Positions 34,041 to 42,450 are shown, numbered from the stretch's first letter. The stretch: 64,000 nucleotides of DNA from a virus (IMGVR_UViG_3300026484_000095:1-64000); one strand, 5' to 3'. Translations and numbers: made by a program. Notes: generated by a model not told the origin, from the letters alone.

Positions 34041-34337
34041 ATGGGTTGTAGAGTAACTACAAAAGGGGTGGAAGCTAGGGCTTCTGCTTACCTTTACAAA
34101 TTAGTTGGTAGAAGATTTACTAAAAAGAGTTTCGTAAAAGAGCTTATGGAGACTTTCCCTCGTATGAATAAGTTTAAGCTACATAAAGAGAAAGAGGGTA
34201 AACTTAAAGACCAAGATGATAGTTTTTTATTCACTTTAAAGAGTCCTGAATTGTTTGTTGATGTAACTATATGGTATCTAAAAACAAATGATAAAAAAAC
34301 TTTCTATATTACTGAGGTGGCTACAAGTTATGAATAA
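34041..34337 (+). CDS. Hypothetical basic protein, 98 aa
   Basis: Basic helical N-terminus (TTKGVEARASAYLYKLVGRR), beta-rich end. One base after the previous gene, overlapping the next by 8. No family recognised. Confidence 0.55.
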   Translation: MGCRVTTKGVEARASAYLYKLVGRRFTKKSFVKELMETFPRMNKFKLHKEKEGKLKDQDDSFLFTLKSPELFVDVTIWYLKTNDKKTFYITEVATSYE

Positions 34338-34563
34338 AGTTATATTTTTTGTGTATAATAACACGGGCTATCGCTGTAACAATCTAAAAGGCTCTATAAC
34401 TTATAATTGTTATGATGAGTCCTATGTAGTTTTAGATAGACTGAAAAGACCAAAGGGTAGGGTGTTCCAAATCAAAGATGAAGAGGAACTTAAAAGTGAG
34501 TTAGGACTTATGTTCCCAAGTTGCACTAGATTATTTTTAACAAGAAAAGAGATAAAGGATTAA
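34330..34563 (+). CDS. Small hypothetical protein, 77 aa
   Basis: ATG 34330 chosen over an upstream in-frame start because GAGGTGG lies before it and it overlaps the previous stop. MNKVIFFVYNNTGYRCNNLK, then basic/acidic remainder. Unknown. Confidence 0.55.
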   Translation: MNKVIFFVYNNTGYRCNNLKGSITYNCYDESYVVLDRLKRPKGRVFQIKDEEELKSELGLMFPSCTRLFLTRKEIKD

Positions 34564-34566
34564 AAG

Positions 34567-34800
34567 ATGGATAGCACGAAAGAAACTGCAAAAGGCTATA
34601 TGATTATTGAAGAAGAGTTCCACGAGAGAATACTTCCTGCACTGTATGGTAGAGAGCATACAGAGATAGAACCACATATCAAAGTTGAAATGTTTTACAA
34701 GTATCTTAAACACTTAGAAGCAGATGGTATCATTAGTACCTATTATGTAACGGTTTATGATATAAATTATCTAAAATCCATTTTTGATATAGGTAAGTAG
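34567..34800 (+). CDS. Small hypothetical protein, 77 aa
   Basis: Follows the 34330 gene by three bases. Helical, acidic, YMIIEEEFHERILPALYGRE. Last gene of the promoter-9 unit. A G-rich hairpin (GGGG/CCCC, 34794-34821) follows the stop. Confidence 0.55.
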   Translation: MDSTKETAKGYMIIEEEFHERILPALYGREHTEIEPHIKVEMFYKYLKHLEADGIISTYYVTVYDINYLKSIFDIGK

Positions 34801-34842
34801 GGGGGGTAATTCCCCACTTATCGTGTTTAGAGGGTATATAAA

Positions 34843-34885
34843 GGCTTATAAGAGCTTTTATCTATTTTCTAAGGGTTTTATATGA
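34843..34885 (+). repeat. Intergenic repeat element, copy 3
   Basis: GGCTTATAAGAGCTTTTATC, TATTTTC, TAAGGGTTTTATATG. Its end forms the 5' arm of the 34877 hairpin. Confidence 0.55.
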
Positions 34886-34909
34886 GTAGAGCTTAAAAGC
34901 TCATATAAA
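34877..34909 (+). terminator. 10-bp palindromic hairpin
   Basis: TTTATATGAG (34877-34886) pairs perfectly with CTCATATAAA (34900-34909), 13-base loop containing AGCTTAAAAGC. Probably ends the upstream transcript; no T run. Confidence 0.5.
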
Positions 34910-34931
34910 CAAAGTATAGGGCTATTTTTCC

Positions 34932-34980
34932 TTTAAGGGATTTTTAAGTATTATTTAGCTATCATTTCTTATCTAAAAAG
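34932..34980 (+). promoter_or_regulatory. Conserved promoter, copy 10
   Basis: TTTAAGGGATTTTTAAGTA, -10 TATCAT at 34960-34965, TTCTTATCTAAAAAGTTAAA. The leader to the ATG at 35059 is about 85 bases, longer than in other copies, and contains a repeated AATTGCTAAGAACTGCTAAG stretch. Confidence 0.75.
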
Positions 34981-35058
34981 TTAAATCAATTTCGTAAATT
35001 GCTAAGAACTGCTAAGTGTTGGTTTCTCTTTAAGGTAAATTATTTCAAAGGAACTGTA

Positions 35059-35499
35059 ATGGCTAAAAAGAAAAATTATGCCTTAGTCGGTAAGACTGAA
35101 GACACAATCTTTTATAAAGAGTATCGAACTCCTACAAAAGATTTCATAATGAGAGGAACAGCTACCATTAGCTTATGGGGTGGTGGCACTGGTTCTATTG
35201 AAATGGATACCGTAGAGTTCCAAGCTGATGAGCTAACCAAAGCTGTTATATATGCTAATCTTAATGATGGACAGTTTGGCTGTGAAGATATAAATAGTGC
35301 AAATGTTACCATAGAGCAAAAGATAGCAGTTAATAGAGTTCATATAGACCCTAAGACACTAACAACAGTCAAGTCGGTTGATGTAGAACAATACGAAGAG
35401 GTTGTTTGCGATTTGTATGTATCTCATAAAGACTTTGATGAAGCTATTGGTCACCCTTGTAGAAGATTAAAAGGTGCTGTTTATAATAGCAGAAGTTAG
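35059..35499 (+). CDS. Hypothetical protein, 146 aa
   Basis: ATG 35059 with AAAGGA upstream; an in-frame upstream start at 34999 lies in the leader and lacks an RBS. Contains a glycine loop (LWGGGTGSIEMD) and strands after it. No family recognised. Confidence 0.6.
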   Translation: MAKKKNYALVGKTEDTIFYKEYRTPTKDFIMRGTATISLWGGGTGSIEMDTVEFQADELTKAVIYANLNDGQFGCEDINSANVTIEQKIAVNRVHIDPKTLTTVKSVDVEQYEEVVCDLYVSHKDFDEAIGHPCRRLKGAVYNSRS

Positions 35500-35596
35500 T
35501 TGAAATATAGTTGATAGTTGGCTCATATCTCTTAAATACGAGCTGATTATCTAAAATAGGTATAAGAGTATCAAGTCAAAGAGAAAAGGGCTTAAA

Positions 35597-35827
35597 ATGG
35601 ATATATCAAATGAGTTATCAATAGAAAGACTAGAAGAGTTGGCTTTCAAAGTCTTACTACAGCTTAATAAAGCATATAGTTTTCAATATAGAGAACAACT
35701 TAATGAAGCAGTCAAGCGAGGTAAGAGTAGTATCACGGTTAATTATCAAGGCACACCTACAATCTTATTCTTTGATAGTAAAGGGCAGGTTATCAATGTA
35801 GTTAAAAACCTAAAGGTTAAGAGATGA
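35597..35827 (+). CDS. Small hypothetical protein, 76 aa
   Basis: Preceded by a 97-base gap with no clear promoter match. Helical N-terminus (ELSIERLEELAFKVLLQL) and a beta hairpin end. Overlaps the next gene by 4 bases (ATGA at 35824). Confidence 0.55.
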   Translation: MDISNELSIERLEELAFKVLLQLNKAYSFQYREQLNEAVKRGKSSITVNYQGTPTILFFDSKGQVINVVKNLKVKR

Positions 35828-36201
35828 ATATAACTATCCAAGAGTTCATAGAACTGGATTGGGATTATTGGGGGAGTAAGTATCAAGAGAATGACTATCT
35901 TGCTGATTTAGAGTTCCAAGATAAGTATAATAAGATACTACGAGCACCTGATTTAGAGTTCGTATGCAGTTGTATAAGCCCAACCTCTGCTTCCTTTTTG
36001 CATAAGGTGTTAGATAATATGGTAGAGATTGAAGCTGACGAACAGACTATAACCTCTCTTAGAATCAAAGGTTGGAGTGAATTGGGTATAACTGGTTATA
36101 GTTCATCTATTCATAAAAGCACAGTAGATGGACGAGAGTATTTGGTATATATCAATAGTGCAATAGAGTATATATACTCTATTAATCAGCTTTTTAGTTA
36201 A
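35824..36201 (+). CDS. Hypothetical protein, 125 aa
   Basis: Trp-rich acidic N-terminus (IQEFIELDWDYWGSKYQEND), one CxC (VCSC) near residue 47. ATGA-coupled to the 35597 gene. No family recognised. Confidence 0.55.
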   Translation: MNITIQEFIELDWDYWGSKYQENDYLADLEFQDKYNKILRAPDLEFVCSCISPTSASFLHKVLDNMVEIEADEQTITSLRIKGWSELGITGYSSSIHKSTVDGREYLVYINSAIEYIYSINQLFS

Positions 36202-36270
36202 GAAATTTTTAAGCGAAAGAGTAGTAAGATTCTTTATCTATTAAGATATAAGAAAATTTATTAAAAGGTG
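36193..36270 (+). promoter_or_regulatory. Conserved promoter, copy 11 (divergent)
   Basis: TTTAGTTAAGAAATTTTTAAGC, then TAAGAT at 36225-36230 as -10 and TCTTTATCTATTAAG leader. Boxes overlap the end of the 35824 gene. Confidence 0.55.
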
Positions 36271-36275
36271 TTAAA

Positions 36276-36467
36276 ATGGTAGATGCAAATAAAGAACTTA
36301 AAATCTATTTGATTATTACAAATAGAAAAACTGAGAAAAGAAAAATCTTGGAAGTAACTGAGTATAGTTATAGAGATTTTGAAAAGACTATTAAATGTTA
36401 TGAGGATACTTGTGATATTATAGTAAAAAGAAGAGCAGGAGATAACTTTGAAATTTCAGAAACATAA
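36276..36467 (+). CDS. Small hypothetical protein, 63 aa
   Basis: Follows AAAAGGTGTT. Basic, beta-alpha-beta pattern (ELKIYLIITNRKTEKRKILE). Overlaps the next gene by 20 bases. Confidence 0.5.
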   Translation: MVDANKELKIYLIITNRKTEKRKILEVTEYSYRDFEKTIKCYEDTCDIIVKRRAGDNFEISET

Positions 36468-36792
36468 AAGAGCTACGGTTATAGGTGCTAAATTCACATT
36501 AGCACCTTATATAACTAAGGAAACCAATTTGGATAAAGATAAGTTAGTAGCTGAAAGGTTATTAAATGCTTTGGCAGACGGTATTATAAAACAGTTGGAC
36601 TGTATATCTAAATCTAATTGTCCTAATGAAACAGATGGAACTGAAAGCTATGAGATAGAAGTTATGGTTGCTAACTTATCTGCTTACAAAGATACAATCG
36701 CTAGGGTTAAGGCAACTCTAAATGAAGCAAATGTTAATCCAAAAGTTACAGACTTAATCTTAAAGCTATTATTGGATTTACCACAAGGGTAG
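36448..36792 (+). CDS. Hypothetical protein, 114 aa, TTG start
   Basis: No ATG lies near the start; TTG at 36448 has AGGAGA 7 bases upstream. Mixed alpha/beta; IKQLDCISKSNCPNETDG holds a Cys pair. No family recognised. Confidence 0.5.
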   Translation: MKFQKHKRATVIGAKFTLAPYITKETNLDKDKLVAERLLNALADGIIKQLDCISKSNCPNETDGTESYEIEVMVANLSAYKDTIARVKATLNEANVNPKVTDLILKLLLDLPQG

Positions 36793-36802
36793 GAGTGAAC
36801 TT

Positions 36803-37006
36803 ATGGAAAAGTATAGAATTAGAGAGGAATACAGACCGATAGATGGAGTTCCTTTTTATATAGCCCAAAGACGAGTTCTAATCTTCTTTTGGACTGATTG
36901 GTTTCAATGTAAAAATGGTTCAAGCCAAACTTATTCTAGCACAGATAAAAGCATAGTAAAGAAGTTCCTACGGGATATTGAAGCTAAGGGGGTGTTAAAA
37001 TGTTAA
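36803..37006 (+). CDS. Small hypothetical protein, 67 aa
   Basis: RBS TAGGAGTG before ATG 36803. Aromatic and basic (RRVLIFFWTDWFQCKNGSS). Overlaps the 37000 gene. Pattern YRPIDGVPFYIAQRR suggests a small beta protein. Unknown. Confidence 0.55.
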   Translation: MEKYRIREEYRPIDGVPFYIAQRRVLIFFWTDWFQCKNGSSQTYSSTDKSIVKKFLRDIEAKGVLKC

Positions 37007-37428
37007 ATGATATAAGAGTGCTTAAATATGAACTCTATCTTAGAGAGCTATTTGAAGAGCTTAAAGAGAAAAAAGTTAAAATAGGTAATCTGCCTTATAT
37101 GAGCAAAGAAAAGCAGAATTTGGTGCATTTACTTGAGTTTAATGGGTATATAGTTAGATATAAAAATGTCTTTATAGTTAAAGATAGAATGTTGCGAATG
37201 GGAGTATTAGAACTAGCAAATAGTTTTGAAGACTATGAGAAGCTTGAAATAGTTGAATCCTTTAAAGCTAAATACTTAGGCAGAGTTATAAAAGGACTTG
37301 TATTAGATGGGAATAGTTACCCTACTATGAGAATCATCAATATAAGTGATGAGTTATTATTTACCTTATACAATCCTATATTAGGAGTAAAAATAAAAAT
37401 GGATTATAAGGAGTTCTTAAATGAGTGA
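37000..37428 (+). CDS. Hypothetical protein, 142 aa
   Basis: RBS AGGGGG before ATG 37000. Helical basic first half (LYLRELFEELKEKKVKIG; KQNLVHLLEFNGYIV) which might be a winged-helix-like fold, and a beta-rich second half. TGA overlaps the 37421 start. Confidence 0.55.
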   Translation: MLNDIRVLKYELYLRELFEELKEKKVKIGNLPYMSKEKQNLVHLLEFNGYIVRYKNVFIVKDRMLRMGVLELANSFEDYEKLEIVESFKAKYLGRVIKGLVLDGNSYPTMRIINISDELLFTLYNPILGVKIKMDYKEFLNE

Positions 37429-37555
37429 TATAACCTTATTCTTGTTATTAGCCACTATATATTTGGTTTATATATCAACTCTTGCTTATATCTACCGAAA
37501 ATCTGAAAAAAAGGCAAATGATGTTCGTGATAGTGAGGATAACTTATGGAAGTAG
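37421..37555 (+). CDS. Small single-pass membrane protein, 44 aa
   Basis: ATG 37421 follows AAGGAG in the end of the previous gene. Hydrophobic helix LFLLLATIYLVYISTLAYIY (residues about 6-26) with a charged C-terminal tail. Overlaps the next membrane-protein gene by 10 bases, which suggests the two act together. Confidence 0.6.
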   Translation: MSDITLFLLLATIYLVYISTLAYIYRKSEKKANDVRDSEDNLWK

Positions 37556-37755
37556 AATATCCTTTTAGAGAAGTTAAGATTATACTATTTTCCACATATC
37601 TATTAACTTCTCTATTAATGTTACTTAGCTTAATGAACTTAGTCTCATTGAGAGTTGTATTAAGTGTATTAGTTAGTGGTTGGTTAATAACAACTATCAT
37701 CTTTATCTTAGATTGTTTAGTATATCTATACAATAAGATAATAAAGCCTAACTAA
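37546..37755 (+). CDS. Two-helix membrane protein, 69 aa
   Basis: Two membrane helices at about 10-29 and 35-61 (VLVSGWLITTIIFILDCLVY), short tails. Together with the 37421 protein it is a small inner-membrane pair inside the early region; superinfection exclusion or host-envelope effects are possible but unproven. Confidence 0.6.
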   Translation: MEVEYPFREVKIILFSTYLLTSLLMLLSLMNLVSLRVVLSVLVSGWLITTIIFILDCLVYLYNKIIKPN

Positions 37756-37766
37756 AAGGTGTAGTT

Positions 37767-38105
37767 ATGAAGTGTAACGGTCGCAATATAGCAAAGGTAG
37801 GTAATTCTATTGTAAAAACAAATGAATATAGATGCACTGAATACTGTCCTAATTGTCCTTTCCTTGATGATGGAAAAGCAATCCAACTTAAAGAGGGTAG
37901 AGTAGATGAAATAAAAGCTATGCTACTAGAAAGTGACCAAAACAGTTTCAGTTGTCATAAGACTGTATATAATCTTGATAACAATATGAAAAGCACCGAA
38001 GAGCAACCCGTTAAGATGTGTTTCGGGGCTTATGAGTTCTTAAAGAAAAAGAAAAGACCTAATCTAATGATGAGGTTAGCAATAGCAATGAGTATAGATA
38101 CCTAG
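37767..38105 (+). CDS. Cysteine-rich protein, 112 aa
   Basis: Cys pattern C23..C27PNC30PF ... FSCH ... VKMCFGAYEFL. CPxCPF near the start, a central FxCHKT and a late C(x)GA are a recurring phage/bacterial small-protein pattern that probably binds zinc or an Fe-S cluster. The 38800 gene has two similar CP clusters. Function unknown. Confidence 0.6.
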   Translation: MKCNGRNIAKVGNSIVKTNEYRCTEYCPNCPFLDDGKAIQLKEGRVDEIKAMLLESDQNSFSCHKTVYNLDNNMKSTEEQPVKMCFGAYEFLKKKKRPNLMMRLAIAMSIDT

Positions 38106-38114
38106 GGAGATAAA

Positions 38115-38510
38115 ATGTATTTAATTGTAAAAATAGATAGAGATACTATGAGAGTGCTGGATAAATGTCCTACTAAGGGAGCTGTAATTAGCCATTTTGA
38201 GAACAACGAGACAAACTCTTGTTCAGATAATAAAAATAAGCTTGTTATAAAAGCGGAAAGTATAGACAACTTTGTTAAGTTTAATTCTGAGCCTAGAACC
38301 AATGATATAGAGTTAAATCTAACTATGTCTAAAATTAGAGATAGGCTATTGCTGAGAAATCTTTATGTAGAGGTAGAAACAAACACTCAGAAAAATGTTT
38401 CAATAGTTAGGGTATATGCTAAGGGTCAGACCTCTTATATAAGAAGAATAGAGCGAGACACTTTAACAGAGTGCTTTGATGAGGTTCAAAGACTATATTT
38501 AAGAGGGTAG
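38115..38510 (+). CDS. Hypothetical protein, 131 aa
   Basis: Basic mixed alpha/beta protein (MYLIVKIDRDTMRVLDKCPT; later LLRNLYVEVETNTQKNVSIV). Three bases before the next gene. No family recognised. Confidence 0.55.
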   Translation: MYLIVKIDRDTMRVLDKCPTKGAVISHFENNETNSCSDNKNKLVIKAESIDNFVKFNSEPRTNDIELNLTMSKIRDRLLLRNLYVEVETNTQKNVSIVRVYAKGQTSYIRRIERDTLTECFDEVQRLYLRG

Positions 38511-38513
38511 ATT

Positions 38514-38813
38514 ATGGGAATGTTTGATTACACTTATTTCAAGTGTCCTAAATGTAAAGAGATTGTAGAAGAGCAGAGCAAGGCAGGTGACTGTTCTTTA
38601 AATAGATATTTCTTTGGAGATATAGCTTATGAACTTCCTATCTTTAAAGATGAGTTCGGAGAGTTAGAAGGGGTAATACCTGTTCCTATTGAGATTGTAG
38701 CAGAAGCAAGTAAATACGGGTTAGAGTGTTCTCATTGTGGGCATAAAACAAAACCCGTTATCACATCAAGTTATATCTTAGTACCTTTTGGAGAAGATGA
38801 TGAGCGATACTAA
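38514..38813 (+). CDS. Zinc-ribbon protein, 99 aa
   Basis: MGMFDYTYFKCPKC opens with CxxC (C11, C14) and CSHC closes the ribbon near residue 83. Small phage proteins starting MGMFD(x) with split ribbons are widespread; their function is unknown. Overlaps the next gene. Confidence 0.65.
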   Translation: MGMFDYTYFKCPKCKEIVEEQSKAGDCSLNRYFFGDIAYELPIFKDEFGELEGVIPVPIEIVAEASKYGLECSHCGHKTKPVITSSYILVPFGEDDERY

Positions 38814-39711
38814 TACAAACAATGAAGCAGAGGTTAGCGAAGTTGAGTTAAGAGACGATATAGAGGATTTAGTGCTTGTTGTAGAACACGAAAGATTTGT
38901 AGAAAGCAGAGGGCAATACTTCTGTGTAGCTAAGAGCTGTAACGGTTGTCCTTATGTGGAGTTCTGTGAAACAGAGGAAGATGAACTGGAAATAAATCTA
39001 ATCCCTGCTACAAGAAGAAGTATAGGAACTGCTGATATAACTGAGGGTGTCTTTGTGGATAGTATTCCAATAGAACAAGTGAAAGGCAACTCCAAGCAAA
39101 ATAATCGTTGGGAAAATGAGACTGGCTATCTATCAAGAAGAGATGTTAAAATCTATAAGAAAATCTTAGAGCTACCTGGGGATTATGAAAGAGGGGAAAT
39201 CCCTTATATACTGTTTGATGAAGATGAAGCTAGTTATTATTGTATTAAACAGACTTGTGATGATTGTCCTTTTGATAAGAATGGCTGTAAGGTAGAACTG
39301 CAATATGCTAAAAATGTAATGAAAGTGGTAGCAACCGATGTTAAATCTCAAGAGCCAAGAGCCTTTACCCTATTATCAAGAGAGCCAAACTGGGTATCAG
39401 TGTTTGTTAATGATGGGTTACGAGAGATAAAGGGTCTATTGAGATATATCGACTTAGTCTTTAAAGAAGAGTTCAGAATAAACATTAAAACAGACCAACA
39501 TTATTTCGCTTACTTAGATAATAGATTTTTCTTTGATAAAACAGTTCTATATGAGTTCAACTATTTATGTGAAGCTCATAGAAGAGGTCATAATGTAACT
39601 AAGGCTCTTAAAAAGCAGATAGAGATATTTAGAAAGGACTATGATAAGTTTCTTGAAGAAGTTAAATCGGGTGAAGTTAAACTAAAAAACATTCCAAAAT
39701 TAACATTATGA
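38800..39711 (+). CDS. Protein with duplicated CxxCP clusters, 303 aa
   Basis: ATG 38800 chosen (GGAG seven bases upstream); ATG 38797 and TTG 38788 are in frame. Two matching clusters, FCVAKSCNGCPYVEFC (about 38-53) and YYCIKQTCDDCPFDKNGC (about 145-162), each with four Cys, suggest two zinc or Fe-S sites from an internal duplication. The C-terminal half is helical and basic. No enzyme motif recognised. Confidence 0.6.
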   Translation: MSDTNTNNEAEVSEVELRDDIEDLVLVVEHERFVESRGQYFCVAKSCNGCPYVEFCETEEDELEINLIPATRRSIGTADITEGVFVDSIPIEQVKGNSKQNNRWENETGYLSRRDVKIYKKILELPGDYERGEIPYILFDEDEASYYCIKQTCDDCPFDKNGCKVELQYAKNVMKVVATDVKSQEPRAFTLLSREPNWVSVFVNDGLREIKGLLRYIDLVFKEEFRINIKTDQHYFAYLDNRFFFDKTVLYEFNYLCEAHRRGHNVTKALKKQIEIFRKDYDKFLEEVKSGEVKLKNIPKLTL

Positions 39712-39718
39712 TTTTAGA

Positions 39719-39779
39719 ATTAAGGTAAAATTAATTAAAATTTAGCTATAATTTCTTATCTTAAATAAATAAAAAGGTT
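39719..39779 (+). promoter_or_regulatory. Conserved promoter plus leader, copy 12 (TATAAT variant)
   Basis: ATTAAGGTAAAATTAATTAA, -10 TATAAT at 39747-39752 instead of TATCAT, TTCTTATCTTAAATAAATAA and AAAAGGTT before ATG 39784. It drives the sigma-like gene. Confidence 0.7.
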
Positions 39780-39783
39780 TAAA

Positions 39784-40881
39784 ATGGAAGTTCAAAAACA
39801 AACTATTTCTAAAAATATAATGGTTATAGCAGATGGTATAAGAGAGTGTCTAGAGCAATCTGACTTGGAGTGTTATTTAGAGGGAGTAAGATTAGACCTC
39901 CCTGCTATCTTATCTAAATTAACAAACAAATATTTATCATTTTATGATGATGAAATTAAGTTTGACCTGCTAATGGAAATGTTTCTAAATGTGTATAAAA
40001 TCAGACTAGAGTGGATAATCGCTAATTATGATGATAATTATAGCTTATACACTTATCTATATACAATTATGAAAAATGAGATTATTGAGTTAAGCAAGAA
40101 GACCTTAAACAAGTTTAAAAAGCAAGTTGATTTAAAACCTACAATGGATAGTGATAATGATATGTCACCTGAGGAGGCTATGAGTAGAGCAGTATTTCAG
40201 TTCCAAAGAAGCAAAGGTGTACCTCGTAGTGCTTCACAAGATGAACTGGATGAGCTTAATAGTCTTATAAGTGATTATGAGCAACTGAAACAGAGGATAT
40301 TGTATGAAGAGCTTGTTGTGGACGATATGCAAAAATCCCTCGACAAGATTGATAAAAAGATAGAGAAGTTTAAAACAGATAAGCTGAAACTAGATGGGTT
40401 TTTCAGAGAGAAATATGTAGATGTATCTGAACTGTCGCAAGATGTTGATGATAAGGCAGAACCTATTGAAGATGATTTCATTATAGAGAGATTAAAGGCT
40501 AAGTTAATAGCTAAAACAACTATGTATCACAACAAGCCACATCACCCGTGGGACTCAGATAGAATAAAAATAGTAGATTTATTGTTAAATAGCTTTAATC
40601 TGACTGAGTGTGCTATATTCTTTGAAGTATCGCCTGTATCAACTAACAAGTGGGTTAAACAGATAAAAGAAGCTTTATTTGAGTTAGCAGACGAGATGGA
40701 GTTTGAAGAGGACGATAACAGCCTAGTAGAGCTTTTAAATCAATGGTTAGATGACCTAGAAGCAGAGGATAGAATAAATAAAGGGCAACCTGATGGGTGT
40801 CCAACAGTAAAAGATAAGGTGGAACTGTATAGACAAATAGTTAAGCTATTTGGTGCAGATTTTATGCAATTTGAAAAATAA
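39784..40881 (+). CDS. Sigma-factor-like protein, 365 aa
   Basis: Residues about 55-108 resemble sigma-70 region 2: an acidic helix DDEIKFDLLMEMFLNVY, then YDDNYSLYTYLYTIMKNEII followed by basic LSKKTLNKFKK (region 2.3/2.4-like). Near 260-305 a helix-turn-helix FNLTECAIFFEVSPVSTNKW could be region 4. A long charged linker with a coiled coil lies between. I see no enzymatic motif. If real, it may direct RNA polymerase to the phage promoters. Assignment is by pattern only. Confidence 0.5.
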   Translation: MEVQKQTISKNIMVIADGIRECLEQSDLECYLEGVRLDLPAILSKLTNKYLSFYDDEIKFDLLMEMFLNVYKIRLEWIIANYDDNYSLYTYLYTIMKNEIIELSKKTLNKFKKQVDLKPTMDSDNDMSPEEAMSRAVFQFQRSKGVPRSASQDELDELNSLISDYEQLKQRILYEELVVDDMQKSLDKIDKKIEKFKTDKLKLDGFFREKYVDVSELSQDVDDKAEPIEDDFIIERLKAKLIAKTTMYHNKPHHPWDSDRIKIVDLLLNSFNLTECAIFFEVSPVSTNKWVKQIKEALFELADEMEFEEDDNSLVELLNQWLDDLEAEDRINKGQPDGCPTVKDKVELYRQIVKLFGADFMQFEK

Positions 40882-40898
40882 AACCTAAGGGAGTTACA

Positions 40899-41396
40899 AT
40901 GTCAGAACCTAGTAAAGCTACCTTAGTAATCAATCACATAAACGAAACAATCCCCATTGAAGATGTCTTAGAGAAAGAGTGCGACATAGAAGTCAAGTCT
41001 TTCCCTACTCAGATATTTTGCCCTTTTCACGACGATATTGAAGAGCCATCTGCAAGGGTGTATGGTGGTAAGAAAGGTATGTACTGCTTCGGGTGTGGTA
41101 GGACTTATCTACCTTTCGATTTCAGAAGATTTCAAAATATGGGGGTAGGTGAAGCTATTAACTATTTCAAAGAGATGTATAATGTAAATATACCTGAAAA
41201 TAGTGATGAGTTGGTAGATGGTTCATATAAATTAAACAAGCAAATAAGCCATCAAATAGGGCTTTTTAGGTCAAAGGGTGGGGAAGTATCTATAAAGGCT
41301 TTAAAGAGCTTAGAGAGGGGTTTACTAAGCTCTTATCGTATGGATAGGGTATCAGGTGGGCTTAAAAAGTTCATCAAAAACAATACAAGCTATTAA
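40899..41396 (+). CDS. Primase-type CHC2 zinc-finger protein, 165 aa
   Basis: RBS AAGGGAG before ATG 40899. CPFHDD (C41, H44), EEPSARVY and YCFGCG (C63, C66) match the DnaG zinc-binding domain that recognises template DNA. No TOPRIM catalytic domain follows within the 165 residues, so this is a stand-alone zinc-binding module. A catalytic partner may be encoded outside the window. Confidence 0.8.
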   Translation: MSEPSKATLVINHINETIPIEDVLEKECDIEVKSFPTQIFCPFHDDIEEPSARVYGGKKGMYCFGCGRTYLPFDFRRFQNMGVGEAINYFKEMYNVNIPENSDELVDGSYKLNKQISHQIGLFRSKGGEVSIKALKSLERGLLSSYRMDRVSGGLKKFIKNNTSY

Positions 41397-41402
41397 TTTT
41401 CT

Positions 41403-41460
41403 CTTTAAGGTAAAGTTAAGCTGTTTTTAGCTATCATTTCGGTATCTTAAAAAGAGAGGT
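41403..41460 (+). promoter_or_regulatory. Conserved promoter plus leader, copy 13
   Basis: CTTTAAGGTAAAGTTAAGC, -10 TATCAT at 41432-41437, TTCGGTATCTTAAAAAGAGA and GGTT before ATG 41466. Confidence 0.75.
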
Positions 41461-41465
41461 TAAAA

Positions 41466-41699
41466 ATGCAAGTAGAAAAATTTTCAATCCATAAAATAGC
41501 AACCAAGAAAGATGAAGAAGCTATAAGCAATATCAGAACCAAGTTGTTCGGTATAGCAGGTGTATTAGATACATTCCTATCCGACGGGAAGCTGGTTATC
41601 CTAAAAAATGGGGATAGACTAGCTGATAAAGAGTTAGTAGGTTATCTAAAAACTAGATTTAATTTAATTGAATACAATTTCGATTGTTACACTTATTAA
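41466..41699 (+). CDS. Small hypothetical protein, 77 aa
   Basis: First gene behind promoter copy 13. Basic, mixed alpha/beta; ILKNGDRLADKELVGYLKTR. No family recognised. Confidence 0.55.
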   Translation: MQVEKFSIHKIATKKDEEAISNIRTKLFGIAGVLDTFLSDGKLVILKNGDRLADKELVGYLKTRFNLIEYNFDCYTY

Positions 41700-41710
41700 G
41701 GTTTAACCTT

Positions 41711-41971
41711 ATGTCTAGTAATTATGATGACCATAAAATAGTAAAAGTGCTTAATCATTTTATTGAGCACGAAGCCAACAAATATAAGAGTATAGGTCGT
41801 ATTTTTATAGAAAATGGTAAAATACACTTAGAAAAAAGAGAGAAAGCACATTGTGGGTATATCCCTACTATGTGTAAAGTTCCTATAAGTTCTTATAAGT
41901 CTATGTATAGACGGTATATTAGAGGAATGAAAAGAGACGATAGATTAACGATAGGGAGTTTAAAATGTTAG
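41711..41971 (+). CDS. Small hypothetical protein, 86 aa
   Basis: ATG 41711 lies 7 bases after AAGGTTT; an upstream in-frame start overlaps the previous gene without an RBS. Basic, with two Cys and YKSMYRRYIRGMKRDDRL at the end. Overlaps the next gene. Confidence 0.5.
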   Translation: MSSNYDDHKIVKVLNHFIEHEANKYKSIGRIFIENGKIHLEKREKAHCGYIPTMCKVPISSYKSMYRRYIRGMKRDDRLTIGSLKC

Positions 41972-42225
41972 AATGTAAAATAGAATTGACTGGTGTAACA
42001 ACAGAAGAACTTATCTATGCTTTAGATGAAGCCAAAAGACTTATAGAAGCAGGGAACATATCAGGAGCAGACTCAAGAGAAGATGAAACTGGTTCTTATT
42101 CATTTGAAGTAGATGGAGAAGAGAGTAACTCAATAGAGTGTAGCTGTAATCATACAAATTACTATGAAGATGGTGAAGTCCAAATTACTTGTAGTGATTG
42201 TCAAGCAACTATAACAGTTTTATAA
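41965..42225 (+). CDS. Small acidic protein with CxC/CxxC motifs, 86 aa
   Basis: Acidic and helical first half (ELIYALDEAKRLIEAGN), then IECSCNHTNYYEDGEVQITC, then SDC: four Cys and one His that could bind one zinc. Unknown. Confidence 0.55.
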   Translation: MLECKIELTGVTTEELIYALDEAKRLIEAGNISGADSREDETGSYSFEVDGEESNSIECSCNHTNYYEDGEVQITCSDCQATITVL

Positions 42226-42236
42226 AGGATAAAATT

Positions 42237-42386
42237 ATGTATATGATAGTAGATGACAAAGGTGTTATTTATAGTGGTTCATTAGAGGAGATGCAAGAGC
42301 AGTTTGCTAAGATGACTTCAAGTAAAAGTGAAGATAGTTGGACTGGGGATTTAAGATTAATCGAGGTCTTAGAAGTATATAGATAA
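42237..42386 (+). CDS. Very small protein, 49 aa
   Basis: ATG 42237 follows AAAGGATAAA. MYMIVDDKGVIYSGSLEEMQ looks like a strand-strand-helix mini-domain. No family recognised. Confidence 0.5.
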   Translation: MYMIVDDKGVIYSGSLEEMQEQFAKMTSSKSEDSWTGDLRLIEVLEVYR

Positions 42387-42450
42387 AAGGGTTATTTTAA
42401 TCCTTTTACTGCTATATATGAGTTTATAAAAAATCAAGGTAGGTTTATAT

